DNA of 64,000 bases from Oscarella lobularis (taxonomy: Eukaryota; Porifera; Homoscleromorpha; Homosclerophorida; Oscarellidae). The translations under genes were made by a program, and so were the position numbers. A model generated the notes under the pieces. It was not told the DNA's origin, made no database searches, and saw only the letters and a list, made by a program, of their open reading frames with translations. Below, piece by piece: positions 23,018-35,543 of this stretch. Every line of letters starts with the position of its first letter. Within the stretch, counting starts at the first letter, position 1. The stretch lies in NCBI RefSeq assembly GCF_947507565.1, contig NC_089186.1:2046001-2110000 (forward strand). Reading direction: 5' to 3'.

Positions 23018-23093
23018 CTGACTGCACGGAGTCCTTGTGCTTCGAGAGCGTGTGCTTGACTTCGCCGCGAAACGAACTGCTGCTCTGGCCCAT
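23018..23093 (-). pseudogene. Broken 5' fragment of the WD40 gene
   Basis: ATG 23093 opens the same first 25 codons as the WD40 gene at 16801 (MGQSSSSFRGEVKHTLSKHK, then DSV with H to Q and S). Homology then stops abruptly at about 23018 and the frame runs into unrelated and microsatellite sequence. It marks the edge of a segmental duplication. Confidence 0.9.
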
Positions 23094-23216
23094 GACACGT
23101 CAAAATTCGGTTGTAAATACAAAAAAAATTGAAAGGGGTCTACACGAATAATCCTCGGGGCGTTTCTATGCGAATGACGTAAAAGGAGTGCACGTGCGGC
23201 TAATTCTAATTAATTA

Positions 23217-23908
23217 TTAGTAGTCATTCTGCAGATGGCGCTTGTATTCCGCTTCGATGTGCGACGTCGTTATTCCCACTAGCTTGTAGGCATTCACGAG
23301 CTCTCTCAACGTGGGCTTTTCTGATCTAAGTTTCCACGACTCGAGAATTTTGTGAAGGCGAACGACGAAACTCGACGTGTTCTCCTTGATCTCGGCGATC
23401 TCTGAGACGCTCGCACCCAACTTCATGGCGATTTCTTCCCACTTCGCTGCCCCCACACTGGCCAGGACTTGGTACACCGCGCGAGGCGGAGCTTCGTCGA
23501 GGGGAGGAAGTATTGACGAACCTGAAACATAAGGTGTGAAAGCAGAACCGGCCGGAAAAAAAGTTTCTACTGACTGGGTGTAGTAGTACTTGTACCGGTG
23601 TGGTCATTGCCAGATAGACACAGGAGATCGTGCAACTTTTTGCCGTGCCCCTCTTCTAGCAAAGCCTCGCAGAACCTATCGAAAGACGGCGGCGGATGCT
23701 TTCGAAGGATCGTGAATAGTTTTCGAGCCACGGGCGCGAGCGCTGTCTTCTTGTCCAATTCGGCCATTATTTCTTCGTATTGGGGGTCGGTCAAGCATTC
23801 TTTCGCGAGCAGACTATCTATAAGGCTGCCGCTGAGAAAACTAGACAGAAGGCCCACGGCCTTCGGCAGAACGGGAATGAGACGCGTTTTCCACTTGGGG
23901 TCGGCCAT
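23217..23908 (-). CDS. CARD-Death domain adaptor protein, 212 aa (copy B)
   Basis: This is the duplicate of the 16918-17615 gene with identical structure: exon 1 23908-23575 and exon 2 23521-23217, with the same A|GT junction, GTCAGT donor and TTTCAG acceptor. The CARD (LIPVLPKAVGLLSSFLSG, CLTDPQYEEIMAELDKK, ARKLFTILRKHP) and Death domain (VLASVGAAKWEEIAMKL, RLHKILESWKLRSEKPT) are intact. Differences include loss of the RRGESPSG linker segment after LHDLL. Substitutions are many but the frame is kept, so both copies look functional. An upstream in-frame ATG at 23935 exists, but MADP matches copy A. Confidence 0.85.
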
Positions 23909-23995
23909 GGCGCTTACGTCACCTAGCATGCGCACTCACTTCCCTTAGCAATTTAGCATAAAGTCAAATTAACTTTATTCGATTAATTAGAACTG

Positions 23996-25376
23996 TCAAG
24001 ACTCTTCTACAGATGGCAACCAGAATCCCTATATATATACGTACATACAAAAATACATAGATTAGTTACCACTTACCACATTGGTGCAAGCTGTTGCCAG
24101 CATCATTGCCTTGGGATTGAACTGAACGCAGTAGGTGGGACCAGGATGATTTCCTTCTAGAACGGCGACTCTGTTTCCATACGCTGTCGACCATGCGTAG
24201 ACTTTTCCGTCTTGAGAACCTGACACGAAGGACATCACAGTGAAGAAATTCTGACAATAAAATGCATTCAAATCAACCTGAGAAAACGAATTGGTTATCT
24301 GGACTGAATGAAGCCTGTAGCTTCAGTTTCTTCTCGTTGAGAAATCCCTAATGATACAAAAAAACGATTCTAATACACAATCTTTCTCATGAAGTTTCGT
24401 ACTGTAAAGGTCTGTAATAGGCTCCCTTCAAATGCATCCAACATGTATATATACTCCCCCGTTGTCGAAATAAGAATGCTTTTGCCATCTCTACTAAATT
24501 TCAGATCGGACCACTCCAATCCCGAGGTTCGAGTGAGTCGAAAAGTCGCAAAAGGACCCTAGAAAAAAAATAAAGAAAAGTGAAAGATGCCCAGACAATA
24601 ATATTTGGCTTTCAATACTTTATCAAAAGAACGCAAATCGTATAGCCGCACTTGCTGAGAATCAATACCGACCGCAAAAATAAGACCCTCCGGATCGAAA
24701 GAGACGGAAGGACTCGTGACGACTTGCTTTAGACACATCAATCCCTTATAACAAAACAAACAGCATCACATAACGTCAGCCTATATCAAAAAAAATCTCA
24801 CCTGACAGTTGGGCGACCGAAGGTCCCACAGACGAACCGTTTTATCCAGAGACCCCGATATAAAGGAATCATCAACAGGCGACATATCAAGAGCAACTAC
24901 CCTGAAAAAACATACAGAATACAGTGTGTTCAGTCTCTAGGCATACCTCTTCGTGTGACCGCTAAAGTACCGTAGATACTTATTATCGTGCAGAGACAAG
25001 TATCGAATTATATCTAGCGAACAAACGTCTCATTTCCTTACGAGCTACGTCTATTTCCTACCGTCGTTCTTATTCGAAGCGTGTAGCACTGCATTTGGAG
25101 CGTGCGTGTATCTAACAAGATCGCAGCCGTACTTTTTGCTATACACCGTTCGTTTGGATCTATTTGAAGACGATTGGCGTCCGAGAAGGCGCGATTTGAG
25201 CATCGCTACGCCTACTTTCCGTCCTTGCAGTCGTAGATGACGATCGAATCGTCGTTGCTGCTCGTTATTAGGCTGTCGCCGTTCGGCCAATAGTCGAAGG
25301 CGTTTATGGGCGCCGAATTCTCGCGAAAGACTTTGGCGAGTTTGAACGATTTGACGACGTTCTCCGTGAGCTTCAT
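23996..25376 (-). CDS. WDR82: WDR82 (Swd2), WD40 subunit of SET1 methyltransferase and PNUTS-PP1 complexes
   Basis: ATG 25376 opens [20 protein letters not shown], followed by [51 protein letters not shown], a [36 protein letters not shown]-type repeat, [69 protein letters not shown], and the terminal exon [10 protein letters not shown] with TGA at 23996-23998. The wording matches WDR82 throughout. Known role: recruits SET1 to initiating RNA polymerase II and takes part in a PP1 termination complex. Introns are short. The stop lies only about 90 bp from the start of CARD-Death copy B, and the start about 95 bp from the stop of the next gene on the same strand. Confidence 0.93.
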
Positions 25377-25471
25377 TGACATCGCGACGACGCACTGGGC
25401 ATGCGTAATAAATATTTTAAACTTTGAAATTCGACAATTAAACTTAAAAATATATCCAAGTACTTTGAGAT

Positions 25472-27883
25472 TTACTTTGAGATTGCTACAGAAGCGCTGC
25501 CTGAGCACGAGAATTTTTTAGTCCACGACTTTTCTCTAATTTTTAATTGGCTCCATTCCCTCCTGGTTAGATGAGCTGGATTTGATATAGCCGTTCCGTT
25601 GGTGTGGCTGTTCCCTGCTCCTGACGAGCTACTGACTTGCTCCAAGCCACGCAGCCACTGATCAAAAGACGGGTGAGTTTGAAGGCGATGGCACACAACT
25701 GACGAAAGGCCAGCACAGTTCTCAGGTCGAAACCAATCTCGCAAGAAGTACACGTCCTTTTTTAGTTGATCAGTTCCGGAAGAACTAGGAAGAAAATTTA
25801 AACTCGTCCTGACGTTTTTTCTCTATATAGCTTACCTCAGTTTCAGTTTTCGATTAAATATCACTGTTTCCCACTCAGTCATTACTGTCCCAATCACGTC
25901 AATTAATATATTTATCTGCTGTTCCTCCGCGAAGTCTGCTAGAGACGACGTAAAAGGATAGATCAACTGAAAGATGGTTGCCGTCACGAAATCAGACGGC
26001 TCCGTTCCAGCATTTCCTAAACAAGGTCCCTTAGAGAAAAGCACCATACCTAAACTCGTTGTAATGTCTTACGAAATCGCTTTCTCCATAGTTTGTTCGT
26101 CGGAAATGTTTGCCTCCAAAACTTGGCGCACATCTGACGAAACCGAGCAGAAAGCCTCGCCACCATATGATCATACAGAGCCTAAAGTGCCCTTGCTAAC
26201 TAGACAAACGCTCTGATATTTATTTATTTATTTCACCTGTAATTCCTCCATGACCTTGGCTCCTCTCACAGACAAAGAAAAGGCTACAGAACCGTAATTC
26301 TCTGGCTGTGTATCATCAATTGGAGGTCTAAGACGATCAGATATTTGATGGGCGTTCAGCACACGTTTGACTACTGTCTTGGAAACTGATGCCAGATCAC
26401 TGTATATTAGGCCAAGGACTTTGGCGACTGTCCAAGACGACAGGTTGGCTTCCAATTGTAAGAGCAGCCACCGATAGAAGAACTGACTAGCAGCGACTGA
26501 AAGACTAAGAAAAGAATACGTATATTCTAGTGTTGACTTTTCCTTCAGAAGAATTGATTCAACGAGTTGCTGCTCAGCTAGTATGGCTGTCATTAGATGA
26601 GTCGTTCTCGTAGTGTGAGGAGGAGAGCGCCCTTCGACGTGATACTGAAAACATTTGTCAAGTGAACTGACCCCTAGGACATTTATAAAGCCTAAGAAAA
26701 GATTTAGTACTACTACACTGGTTCCTACGTATACGTAGGCCCTTACTAGAATCCCAAGCGTTCCTGAATGTCTTTTCCATTACTTTGAAACGAAGATTAG
26801 ATAAGAAAACTAGAGACGAGTATATGAACATGGCTTTAGAACATAGGCACACTCACCTGAAGACTTCTCCTCAAGCAGAGTCAAATTAATGTCGGGAAAT
26901 ATCAAGGAATTAATCTTAGTCCACACAAAAGCGCTGACCGCGTATTTCGACGCTGCCAAGCTCAAATCATCAACACAGTCAATGCAGTCCATTTCCAATT
27001 GACGAGGCAAAGAGTGGTTTCCATAGACGATACTCCTTAGTAAATCAGTAAAATCAAGCAGACGACTATTGTTGCTGCCGCAAAATAGAGACTTCATACT
27101 GAGTGCACTGGTCTCCAGGAGACTCTCTCCATCGCGACACAGTTCCATTATATAGTCTTTCTTAGACTGGCACGTCGTTTCTTTTACAGAAAAGTGCCGC
27201 CGTACAATGTTCATTAGAACCTTGGAAACGTCAAAAGAAATCGAGTGAAAATCCAAATCTTTTGAGCTCAAGAAAACAGCCAATTTGCCTAAAAGCAGAT
27301 CCCCCGCAAACAGAGACTCAAGAGTCTGGCCTCGAGACAATTCAAACACAAACCAAAGCCCATTCAACGTCGACACAAGACTTCTAACAATGGACAACGA
27401 ACCAATCGAGCAATTCGTCAAAAGAAAACAAATCGTCTCATAATATCGACGAAGAAGAGCAATCAAAGCGTCGACGTAGTGCTGATCGAGTCCCGGTAGG
27501 CACGCCAAAACTTCAGACGTACAACGCTCCATATCCAATACGAGATACGATAGTCGACTCTGTTCGGCGTCGAAAAAATTCGCTAAAGTTTCATTCATTC
27601 GTTTTAGGAGAACTAGGAACTTTCGCTGCTCTAATAGACGTTTTTTTCTCGCGACGAGACAGTTTAGTCTACCGAAACGACTGTATAGTCTCTGTTGGGG
27701 CTTGATGTGAAAGTCTCCGGAGTCGTTTCGCGTGACGGGGATCGGATATCGTCCCCGGGTGTCGAGCGAAAGATGTCGACGATTTGACGACTTCGTTTCG
27801 GTCGATTGAGAAACGATGGGCCTTTTAGATCGTCTGTTCGCTGTCGGAAACGCTGGGAAGGCTTCGACTTGCTGCCATGACAT
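25472..27883 (-). CDS. Unrecognised helical protein; tentative CCDC142-like
   Basis: A long first exon from ATG 27883 (MSWQQVEAF) to about 26869 joins at SS|G, through a 26-nt exon encoding VFLSNLRFK, to an exon with [17 protein letters not shown] and [18 protein letters not shown]. Further exons contain [43 protein letters not shown] and a Ser-rich tail ending SVAISK, TAA at 25472. The product is Leu-rich and helical with no signal peptide or membrane segment. Only a faint impression of CCDC142 supports that name; treat the function as unknown. The start is head-to-head with CDV3 (293 bp apart), and a GCATGCGCA NRF1-like site lies just upstream. Confidence 0.7.
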
Positions 27884-28175
27884 TCTCGCATGCGCACTGG
27901 GTTTCAACCCGGATCGGCTGATTCTCTTTCCCAGAGAACGAAAAACGTTTCACACTAAGTCGCGAACAGTACAGTAGTCTAAAAGGCGACGATGGTCGCC
28001 TCGTACGCGATTTTTAGAGAGGCGTTTCGACGACTCCACCTTCCCAATAGCGCGCGTAGAAATACGGGGAGTCCTTCTGTAATGTTCCTCGTGGTCCATC
28101 GTAACTCGCCATCGTTTGCTCTTCGGATCGAACCACAGCACTTTCTCGTCGCACGAAATCCCACTTTTTCGCTCG

Positions 28176-29256
28176 ATGGCCGACTTGGACGACTTCTTCG
28201 CGAAAAAGGCGAAGAAAAAGGCGAAAAGCGGCAAGAAGCAATACACGACAAGCACGACGATCGCTAAGAACGTCGAAGCTCAACAGCAGGCCGAATTGCT
28301 ACGCGAACAGGAGAAACTCCAAGCGCCGGAGAAACCAGCGCGTGCAAATCCGGTATAAAAACGAAGTAGAAACGCTTTCGGGGATAGTGACCACATCACG
28401 TGCCATTTCGATTTTGTACTCATCACCCTCTGTTTATATAGAAAGGGGCGTGTCATATGTACAATATATGCATGTATTGACTGTAGGAGGACGAGAAGTG
28501 GCGCGATTTTGAGGATGACGAAAAGCCCAAGGATTTTAGCGGGTTAAAAATCGTTGAACTCAAACGAGGGTAAGGAGCATCGAGAGATTCTGGCAACGTA
28601 CGAATTGAAAATTGTGTGTGATCAATTAGCACGTCGCAGCAAGACCAGAAACCGGAAAGCGAGGAACAGCAAAGCGAAAAGCCTCAAACTGAAGGTAAGA
28701 GACTCTTAGGCTTCTACACTTTGGGGTTGGGAAGAGAGACGCCTTACGTTGAAAGAGGGAGACACTCAACTCGTGAAACCGTCCGAAGCTGCAGCGGGCC
28801 CGTGGCAAATCAGCCACGAGCCTTCGTCTAGTTCCTCGCCGTCGACAGAGCCTGTTCGCGCAGAAAAAAGTCAGTTAGAGATACGCTAGAAGAGAGAGAG
28901 CCCTCTAACCGCACCTCCTCTCTTCAGCTGTGGAAAAAACCGAGATGACGGGAAAGTATCGGCCTGGAATGTTCGCCGCTATGAGAGGCCAGTCGAAGCC
29001 ATTGACTCCCGTTTCGGCTGGAGGAGGCGGCGGCAGATGGCCGGGAAAGAAGAAAAAGCCGCCTGACGTGACGAGCACGGAAGACTTTCCCTCTCTCCAA
29101 GGAGCCGCCCTGGGCGCCCACGAGGATCCCGAGCCCGGTGACGCGTTCGAAAAAGTCGAAGGGGGTATTCGCGGCGCAAACAGTCGTCATCTCGAGCAGG
29201 GGCCGGAGATTGAACTGGGAAACAAGTTCGGTGCATTGGACGTCGGCAATTCGTAG
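28176..29256 (+). CDS. CDV3: CDV3 homologue, 255 aa
   Basis: Five exons: 28176-28352, 28487-28569, 28630-28694, 28756-28869 and 28928-29256. They give MADLDDFFAKKAKKKAKSGK, EDEKWRDFEDDEKPKDFSGL, GPWQISHEPS, TGKYRPGMFAAMRG and PPDVTSTEDFPSLQ. These are the landmarks of CDV3 (LDNFFAKRDKKKKK, DEDEWKELE, YSGLR, GPWNK, SGVYRPP, TQFPSLQ), and the length is close to human (258). It is a small, charged, probably disordered cytoplasmic protein; its molecular role is poorly defined. The start is chosen because MADLDDFF matches the family. It shares a 293-bp divergent promoter with the gene at 25472-27883. Confidence 0.93.
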
Positions 29257-29410
29257 ACTTGAATGCGCAACTCTTATATTATTAGTCTCCAAGTCCTCGT
29301 TCCCTTATAACTCAACGTTCAGCTAGGGCTGCTTAAAAGAAATAGGACACTCTTTTCCCCTCTCTCTGTATGTTTTTTGTTGTGTGTGCTGTACTTTTGT
29401 CGCCTTAATT

Positions 29411-32400
29411 CTAAGTCCACACGTCTTCGCAGTATCGCTTCTCGTCGCGCATCGACTTTAGAAGAGTGCTGGCTTCGTCTGCGGACTTGCCTGTACATAA
29501 GAAACACGTGGAATCGATTTTCTAGAGAAAGAGTCACCACAGTACCACTGTGCTCTTGAAGAATGTCCGAAAACGTTGCCATTACTTCCTTAGCCATATT
29601 CCTAGCATCGCTAGAGAAAAAGATAGCGTTTTCCTATTGCCTCTTATTTATCGTACCCGCAGACGAATATTGACGCGTCTCCGTTGACTATCAGATCAGC
29701 TATTTCCTTTCCTTTCTGCTTCATGTAGTGCTGGACGTACTTGGGCGCGCCTTCTTTCTGGCCTTCGTCGCGAGAAAAGCAGACGCACAATTGAGACAGG
29801 ATCCTATCGCTAAGAAAGCCTTCGAGGTCCTTCCTAAAAACGAGCCAACGTACTGGACCTCTTTTATTTATTTTGAGTGTTTACCTGTATAAAAAGTCTC
29901 TTTCCTTGTGACGGCATCCGAAGAAGAGCAGCATTTCGCCGAATCGCAGACGCATGCCGGTCATTTTGGCAGCCAGACGTTGCTGCTTCCTAGCGAGAGA
30001 CAACAAAGGGGTCACCCACAAACTGCAAACCCCAGTACAGAGAAAAAACCTATGTTCGAGAAAACCAATGAATGGAGCAACGCCTGTTCCCGGTCCAACC
30101 ATAATAATAGGAGTCTTGACCGCTTCTGGAAGTTTAAAGCGATTATTGACTCGAAAGAAAATGGGAATCTAGGGACAAACGTTTCTAAAAAGAACACGCC
30201 ATTCTCATCTGATCATACTTTCACATCAACATCCGGTTTGACGTCGGATGATTCGCCGAAAGGTATCTGAAAGCTTTCGGTGATGCTGTTCAACCAGCCT
30301 GTACAAACACCGCGTCTAAAGCGAGAAATCTAAGGCTAATACCGTACTATCTAACATATACTGTACCGTGAAGGGAAGTTCATTTTTTGAGGCAACTTAA
30401 CAACATTAAAAACAAAACGAACGCTCGACTCATTAACAAGACGTGAACTAAAGAGCTCATTATCCTTTTTAAGCAGAGTCAAAGCCTCTAGTTTACCTAG
30501 AAACAGAGTAGGAACGTGGCTGCAAGCGAAGGAGCCCATCTAGAAGATAGGAGACCCTAAGTGTCTGTGAATAAACAACTGCTCTCGTACTCAATAGGGT
30601 TTGCAGCGATGGCATGCAAGAGGGAAACGCTTCGAGAATGTCCAAAACGTTGACAGAACTCTCTCGAATCAGAGAAGAATAGTCGTTTGCACCTGAGAGG
30701 AGAAGATGTGATAAAGAAAAGGCGACGTTCGATGAGATGACAACCTTGTCGACTGCACAGTTCCAAAATTCGCCGCTTTTCCTTTGCATTCGACGTGGAC
30801 TCGGCCAATTTACGAAGAAACATCTAAAACACAGGTATCAATAAACTAGATAGATAATTTCGACGCGTGTACCTTCTTTGGTACGCCTCTTATGTCACAG
30901 CAATACTTCAGCCAACCGTACGGCGTCCAAGTTTCAGGCAAATGAGAAAGATCTGCGAGAAATTGAATATCCATCTCTTCTTTTCTATATAATTTCTTAG
31001 TACCTCTAGTCGCCGCACTGGCTTTCACGTTTATCTTCGCTTCCTTATGAGCGACGTCCGTCAAATCGAGTCGCTCTATAAGCCAATTGACTTCGCGATC
31101 AGAATTCTGGCAGATAATGCTGAAGGCGTCGCCTGGCTCATATTGTACGTGATCGGACTCCTAAAAAATAAACAACCAAGTGTCTAGATTTGAATGAGTG
31201 AAGGAGTGAAGAGGAGCTCACCGACAGATCAAGTTCAAATTCAAGGGCTTTCTTGACGGCATCGTGTCTCGATAGAACTTTGGCTGACGTAATCTTTGCC
31301 ATGAAGACGGAAGTCGCTGACGACGGATACCAGGAGGCCTCGCGAAAGTGACTCAGTTTGACTGACGAATTTCCCTAGAAGCAATTTGAAAATTTCGGTT
31401 ATTTAATAGCACGCGTTGTTCTCACTGGAAGAAAACGAATTTCTAAAGGTTCGTTAGGCAGCGGAGGAAGATTCAACGCTACAGTACAGACACAGTAGAT
31501 ATATTGAAAGTGCAAGTAATTTTATTCATACTTTGACGTGACATTCCCGTGTCCGAACAACAGAGCGATTCCATCAGTCGTCGAACGTTTTCCACTTCAG
31601 TCAAGTCCTTCTCTTCCTCTTTTTCTTTTTGAGTCGTCATTGCCTTAGCAACGACGCGACGTTCATCCTTTTCGTCCTTTCGATTGGCTAGTGGACTCGA
31701 ATTCGTCGCGAGCGTCGCCGCGGAACCGCGTTTCTGCTTCTCCCGTTGCTGCGGCGACGACGATGACGTCGACGAGGATCTCTCCTTATTTCCTACTGTT
31801 GTCCCATTTTGCTTCGCTGCACGAAAAAGTCAGATATGTTAAAAAAATAACCCTTGCACTCCATATACAAGTCTTGGATCTAGCCGCCGGATTCAACTGA
31901 GCTATAACGCTTTGGGGATCCTTAGAGTTCGACGAGCGCGGCGTTTTTCCCTTCTCCGGTGCGGCTATCGTCGTCGAAGCCTTCGACTTTGCAGTAGGCG
32001 CTTTTTTCGCTGGGGGAGGCTACGAGTAAAAGATGATCCTATTTGAGAATTGATTTGATATTGGGATAATTACTTTGGCTGATGTGGAGTCCTTCTGAAC
32101 GGCTCCTCCTTCCGGTTGGAGTCCGAGGACTTTTCGAACAGCGTTCCATAGTCCGTCGATCCACGGCTCGACGACCCTCTCTAGTCTATGAGCACGTGTA
32201 TTTTATATAGGGGACCCCCCCCTGCGCTTATTTACCCTATGGCGTCATCAGCGTAGTCGACTGGGTAGAAGGGAGTCGCTCCAAGTTCCAGAAGACGTCG
32301 ATTCAAGTTCTTGCTAAAATTGCAAAAATTCGTGTAATTGCTGTCACCAAGTCCTTTATTATAAAGAAATAATAATAATATTAATTATCTATACATGCGA

Positions 32401-32955
32401 GCTTGTTTCATTTGCTAACCCAAAACGGAATATTTCAAATGTTTCAAGTGATCGCGACTGAGCGTCTTCTTCTTCAGACGTCGCCAGAATTTCTGCGCCG
32501 TGTCGGGCGGATCGCCGTCACCGGTTGTCGAGGCAACGAAAACGACGACTTTCTCCTTGTCGACGTCAAACTGAGACCACAGAGACAAGCCCCCCAATAG
32601 ATATAGTCAATAGATAAATAGTTTTGCGTGGGAGTGTCTACAGAAGCCGGAAATATTTTTCACTAAATAATTGTCTCTGGTCAAATTGGCTTTAGCCCAA
32701 TTAGTAACTACGATCGTCCTTCACAAATGCGTCTAGAAATTCGACACACGGCTACGACTATCGAGTCAAATGGCTTCGCGATCTATCGTATCTTCTCTCC
32801 CGCGTTTTTACGAGTACCTTCTTATCCGTTTGGCTTAGGCAGTGTATTGCCGGCGACAAGCCGTGGCTTTCCGCCTGCTCGAAGATCTCCTCTTTCGCTA
32901 TCGCCTCTGCCTGCCCGGTTTGCGATGCGTAGAGTAGGAGAAATCGCGATGCCAT
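29411..32955 (-). CDS. MTRR: Methionine synthase reductase (diflavin reductase)
   Basis: The enzyme reactivates cobalamin-dependent methionine synthase using NADPH, FAD and FMN. ATG 32955 opens [20 protein letters not shown] (FMN phosphate-binding loop) and [18 protein letters not shown]. The next exon has [22 protein letters not shown], the [12 protein letters not shown] signature specific to this enzyme. The linker and FAD domain include [20 protein letters not shown] and [20 protein letters not shown]. The NADPH part has [32 protein letters not shown] and [19 protein letters not shown], and the C-terminus is [10 protein letters not shown] with TAG at 29411-29413. There are many short introns. 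It is head-to-head with ORC2, with 327 bp between starts. Confidence 0.95.
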
Positions 32956-33282
32956 CTCTAGGGAGTCGTGACGGCGGATATCCCGGATTGTTGTCCTGTT
33001 TCGAGCCGATTGGAGCCGTCGTCTCGCTCTCCGGCGAGTAGATCGCGTCTGCGTTGCTTGCGTCTGGTGTGACTGGGTGCGATATCAATTGCCAGTTGGC
33101 ACGATAAGCGAATAGACACTTCTGTAGCCCGAATCTCTCCTTGTGAGGGTTCTCCAAGGCACACATTGAAAAATTACGTTACGCGTCTCGTCGCTTATCG
33201 TCCGGCTCGCACACGATAACGAAAAAATCACGCGCACGCCGTCGCGTGGCCCCAGACACGCGTACGTTAGTCAATAGTCGAA

Positions 33283-35513
33283 ATGAGAAGAAAACGACGC
33301 AAGACGAGCTCTGACGATGAAGAAGACGACACTCACGAACTCAGTGAAGTGTCTACGTCTTCAGACGAGTCATCGGACGGTGGGAGCGAAGAGATAGATA
33401 GAGAGACTATATCTAATATCCCTCAGGGTATCAGTCAATAGCTGCCAAATCGTTGTTCGCTTTCGTAAAGGAACGAAAGCGCAAAGATAAACTTGGGCGG
33501 GCACGAAAGGTTTTTAATTAGGAAGAGCTCTATTTTTTGGGGCTTGCATTTGCAAGGCCACTTTGATTCAGGATGCAGATGCACCTGTCACTTCTTCTGT
33601 GAAAGAGATCACAGGCAAGTGCCTGTTCATACACTGACTTGATTGATTGATTGTGTATTTCAGATAAAGAAATACCAGTGGAGCAGGAGAATAACGTGGC
33701 AATAGATGAGACGGGAGAAGAGAAGCAGGAGCAAGAAGAATTAGATAGCCAGGAAGAGGAAGAGGAGAAGGAATTAGACAACAACAAGGAGGAGGAGGAG
33801 GAGATAAAAGAAAAATCAGATGACAAACAAGAGGAAATCCTTGAAGCTACGAATGATAAAGAAAACGAAGACTCGAATGAAGAAGACGAGTAAGTGACTA
33901 AACTATAAGCAAGTACGTAGCCAGTGTTCAGTTCTAATCTCGATACAGACCTCCTGACAAGACAGAGGTAGTGATTGCTAAGGCTTTCATCTTCTTTTTA
34001 TTGGCATACCGATGTAGTCCGTGCCTTCATCGAATTACTTCACCGCCTGCGCAAAATCGACTTTCGATACGACGTCAGATCGCACGTTAGCGAGAAAACG
34101 TCTCACAGCCGAAGTGCGACGAATCAGTGTGGACCAGACCTGTATAACAACACTTCGATATATCTTAGATGGTCGAGGAGAGTCTTGCATCTCTCCCCGA
34201 CCCATTCAAAGCGGAGAAAAAGGCGCTGCTTGCCACGTACGAATCCCATTTCGACGAATGGATTCTCCAAATGGAGTACGAAACATGAACTCATTACATC
34301 TTTGTCTATCTTTTTTCTTTTGCGTAGAGAAGGATTTAACATTTTGCTCTATGGACTTGGATCGAAAATGAGTCTCGTGGAGAAATTCTGCGAGGAGCAT
34401 CTCAGCGGCCAATGCGCGTATTTGACTGTAATGGGACACGAGTCCGGAATTGGTCTAAAGGAGGTACAGCGTTTCTCGCATCAACGCTTCACAAATATTT
34501 TTTTATTGGACTACTGTACAGGTACTACGGCAGATCTTTAGCAAAATTTTGAAGCGTTCTATTCCGTCTGCGAATTTGTTTGACCAGTGCCGTCGTCTAA
34601 AGTCTCTCTTAGAAGAAGAAGAGACAGGCAATAAATATAGACTCAAAAATTTCCTAATCCCACGAGCAGTGTGAATTGCTTTAGAAATTTATCTAGTTAT
34701 TCATGGTATTGATGGCGCGAAACTTCAAAGGGACAAGGTACGTCTGTTCTTGATACCCACTGATTTGTTTGAAAATTTTAATAAACAGAGTCAGCAACTT
34801 ATCAGTGAACTATCCGCAATATCTCGTATTCATATCATAGCCACTGTCAATCACGCCAACGCAGCACTTCGTAGGGGGTGCTCTCGTTTTTTTTTCACTG
34901 TTTATTTAGACATTTTGTCTGCAGTATGGAATGACGCACAACGAGATCATTTCAATTGGATTTGCTATGACGTCGCCACTTTTGAATCATACGCCTTAGA
35001 GTCGTTGTATGAAGAGACCCTGATGATTGACGAGAGAGCGTTACTTGCAAAGAAATCGGTAAGGCAAGTGATGAAAAGTCTCACTCCAAATGGAAGGTAA
35101 CGGACCAATACTAACAGAGATATTTGACAATCTACAGCTTCCCCAATAATATAGAGGCGTGTTTATTTTGCTATGCAATAGCCAGCTTGATAAAAAACAA
35201 AACCATAGAGGTACGCAGAAGAATTGGTGTCTTTTGACTTTCATGCATAATTTTACAGGACTTTCTTTTCCGGTGCTCTATCGAAAATGTCGCGAGAAGT
35301 TTCTCGTTAGTAACATGGCGGCGATGAAAGCCCAGCTGACTGAATTTCACGATCACAAATTGATTAGCAGTAAAAAGGTTAGCATAGGGCAGCTTATTTA
35401 TTCTTCATACAAGGCAACGTATTAACTAGAATGCTGAAGGAGTTGAAATTTTGACCGTTTCCCTGCCTTCAGAACTTCTGGAGGAAATCATCGACGAATA
35501 CGATCCAGTCTAG
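33283..35513 (+). CDS. ORC2: Origin recognition complex subunit 2
   Basis: Part of the six-subunit complex that marks replication origins and loads the MCM helicase. The N-terminus (ATG 33283, MRRKRRKTSSDDEEDD) is basic then strongly acidic and continues through a Glu-rich exon (about 33662-33892). The AAA+-like core has REGFNILLYGLGSKMSLVEKFC, ISELSAISRIHIIATVNHANA, WNDAQRDHFNWICYDVATFE and RQVMKSLTPNGR. The winged-helix end has GLSFPVLYRKCREKFLVSNMAAMKAQLTEFHDHKLI and closes EEIIDEYDPV, TAG 35511-35513. Core wording matches animal ORC2. It converges on the Maf-type gene with only 30 bp between stop codons. Confidence 0.94.
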
Positions 35514-35543
35514 ACGACTTCAGTCGTTTTTTATATATAACTA

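Noticed and set aside
33530-33826. Minus-strand Ser-rich frame
   Set aside because: Antisense of the Glu-rich exon of ORC2.
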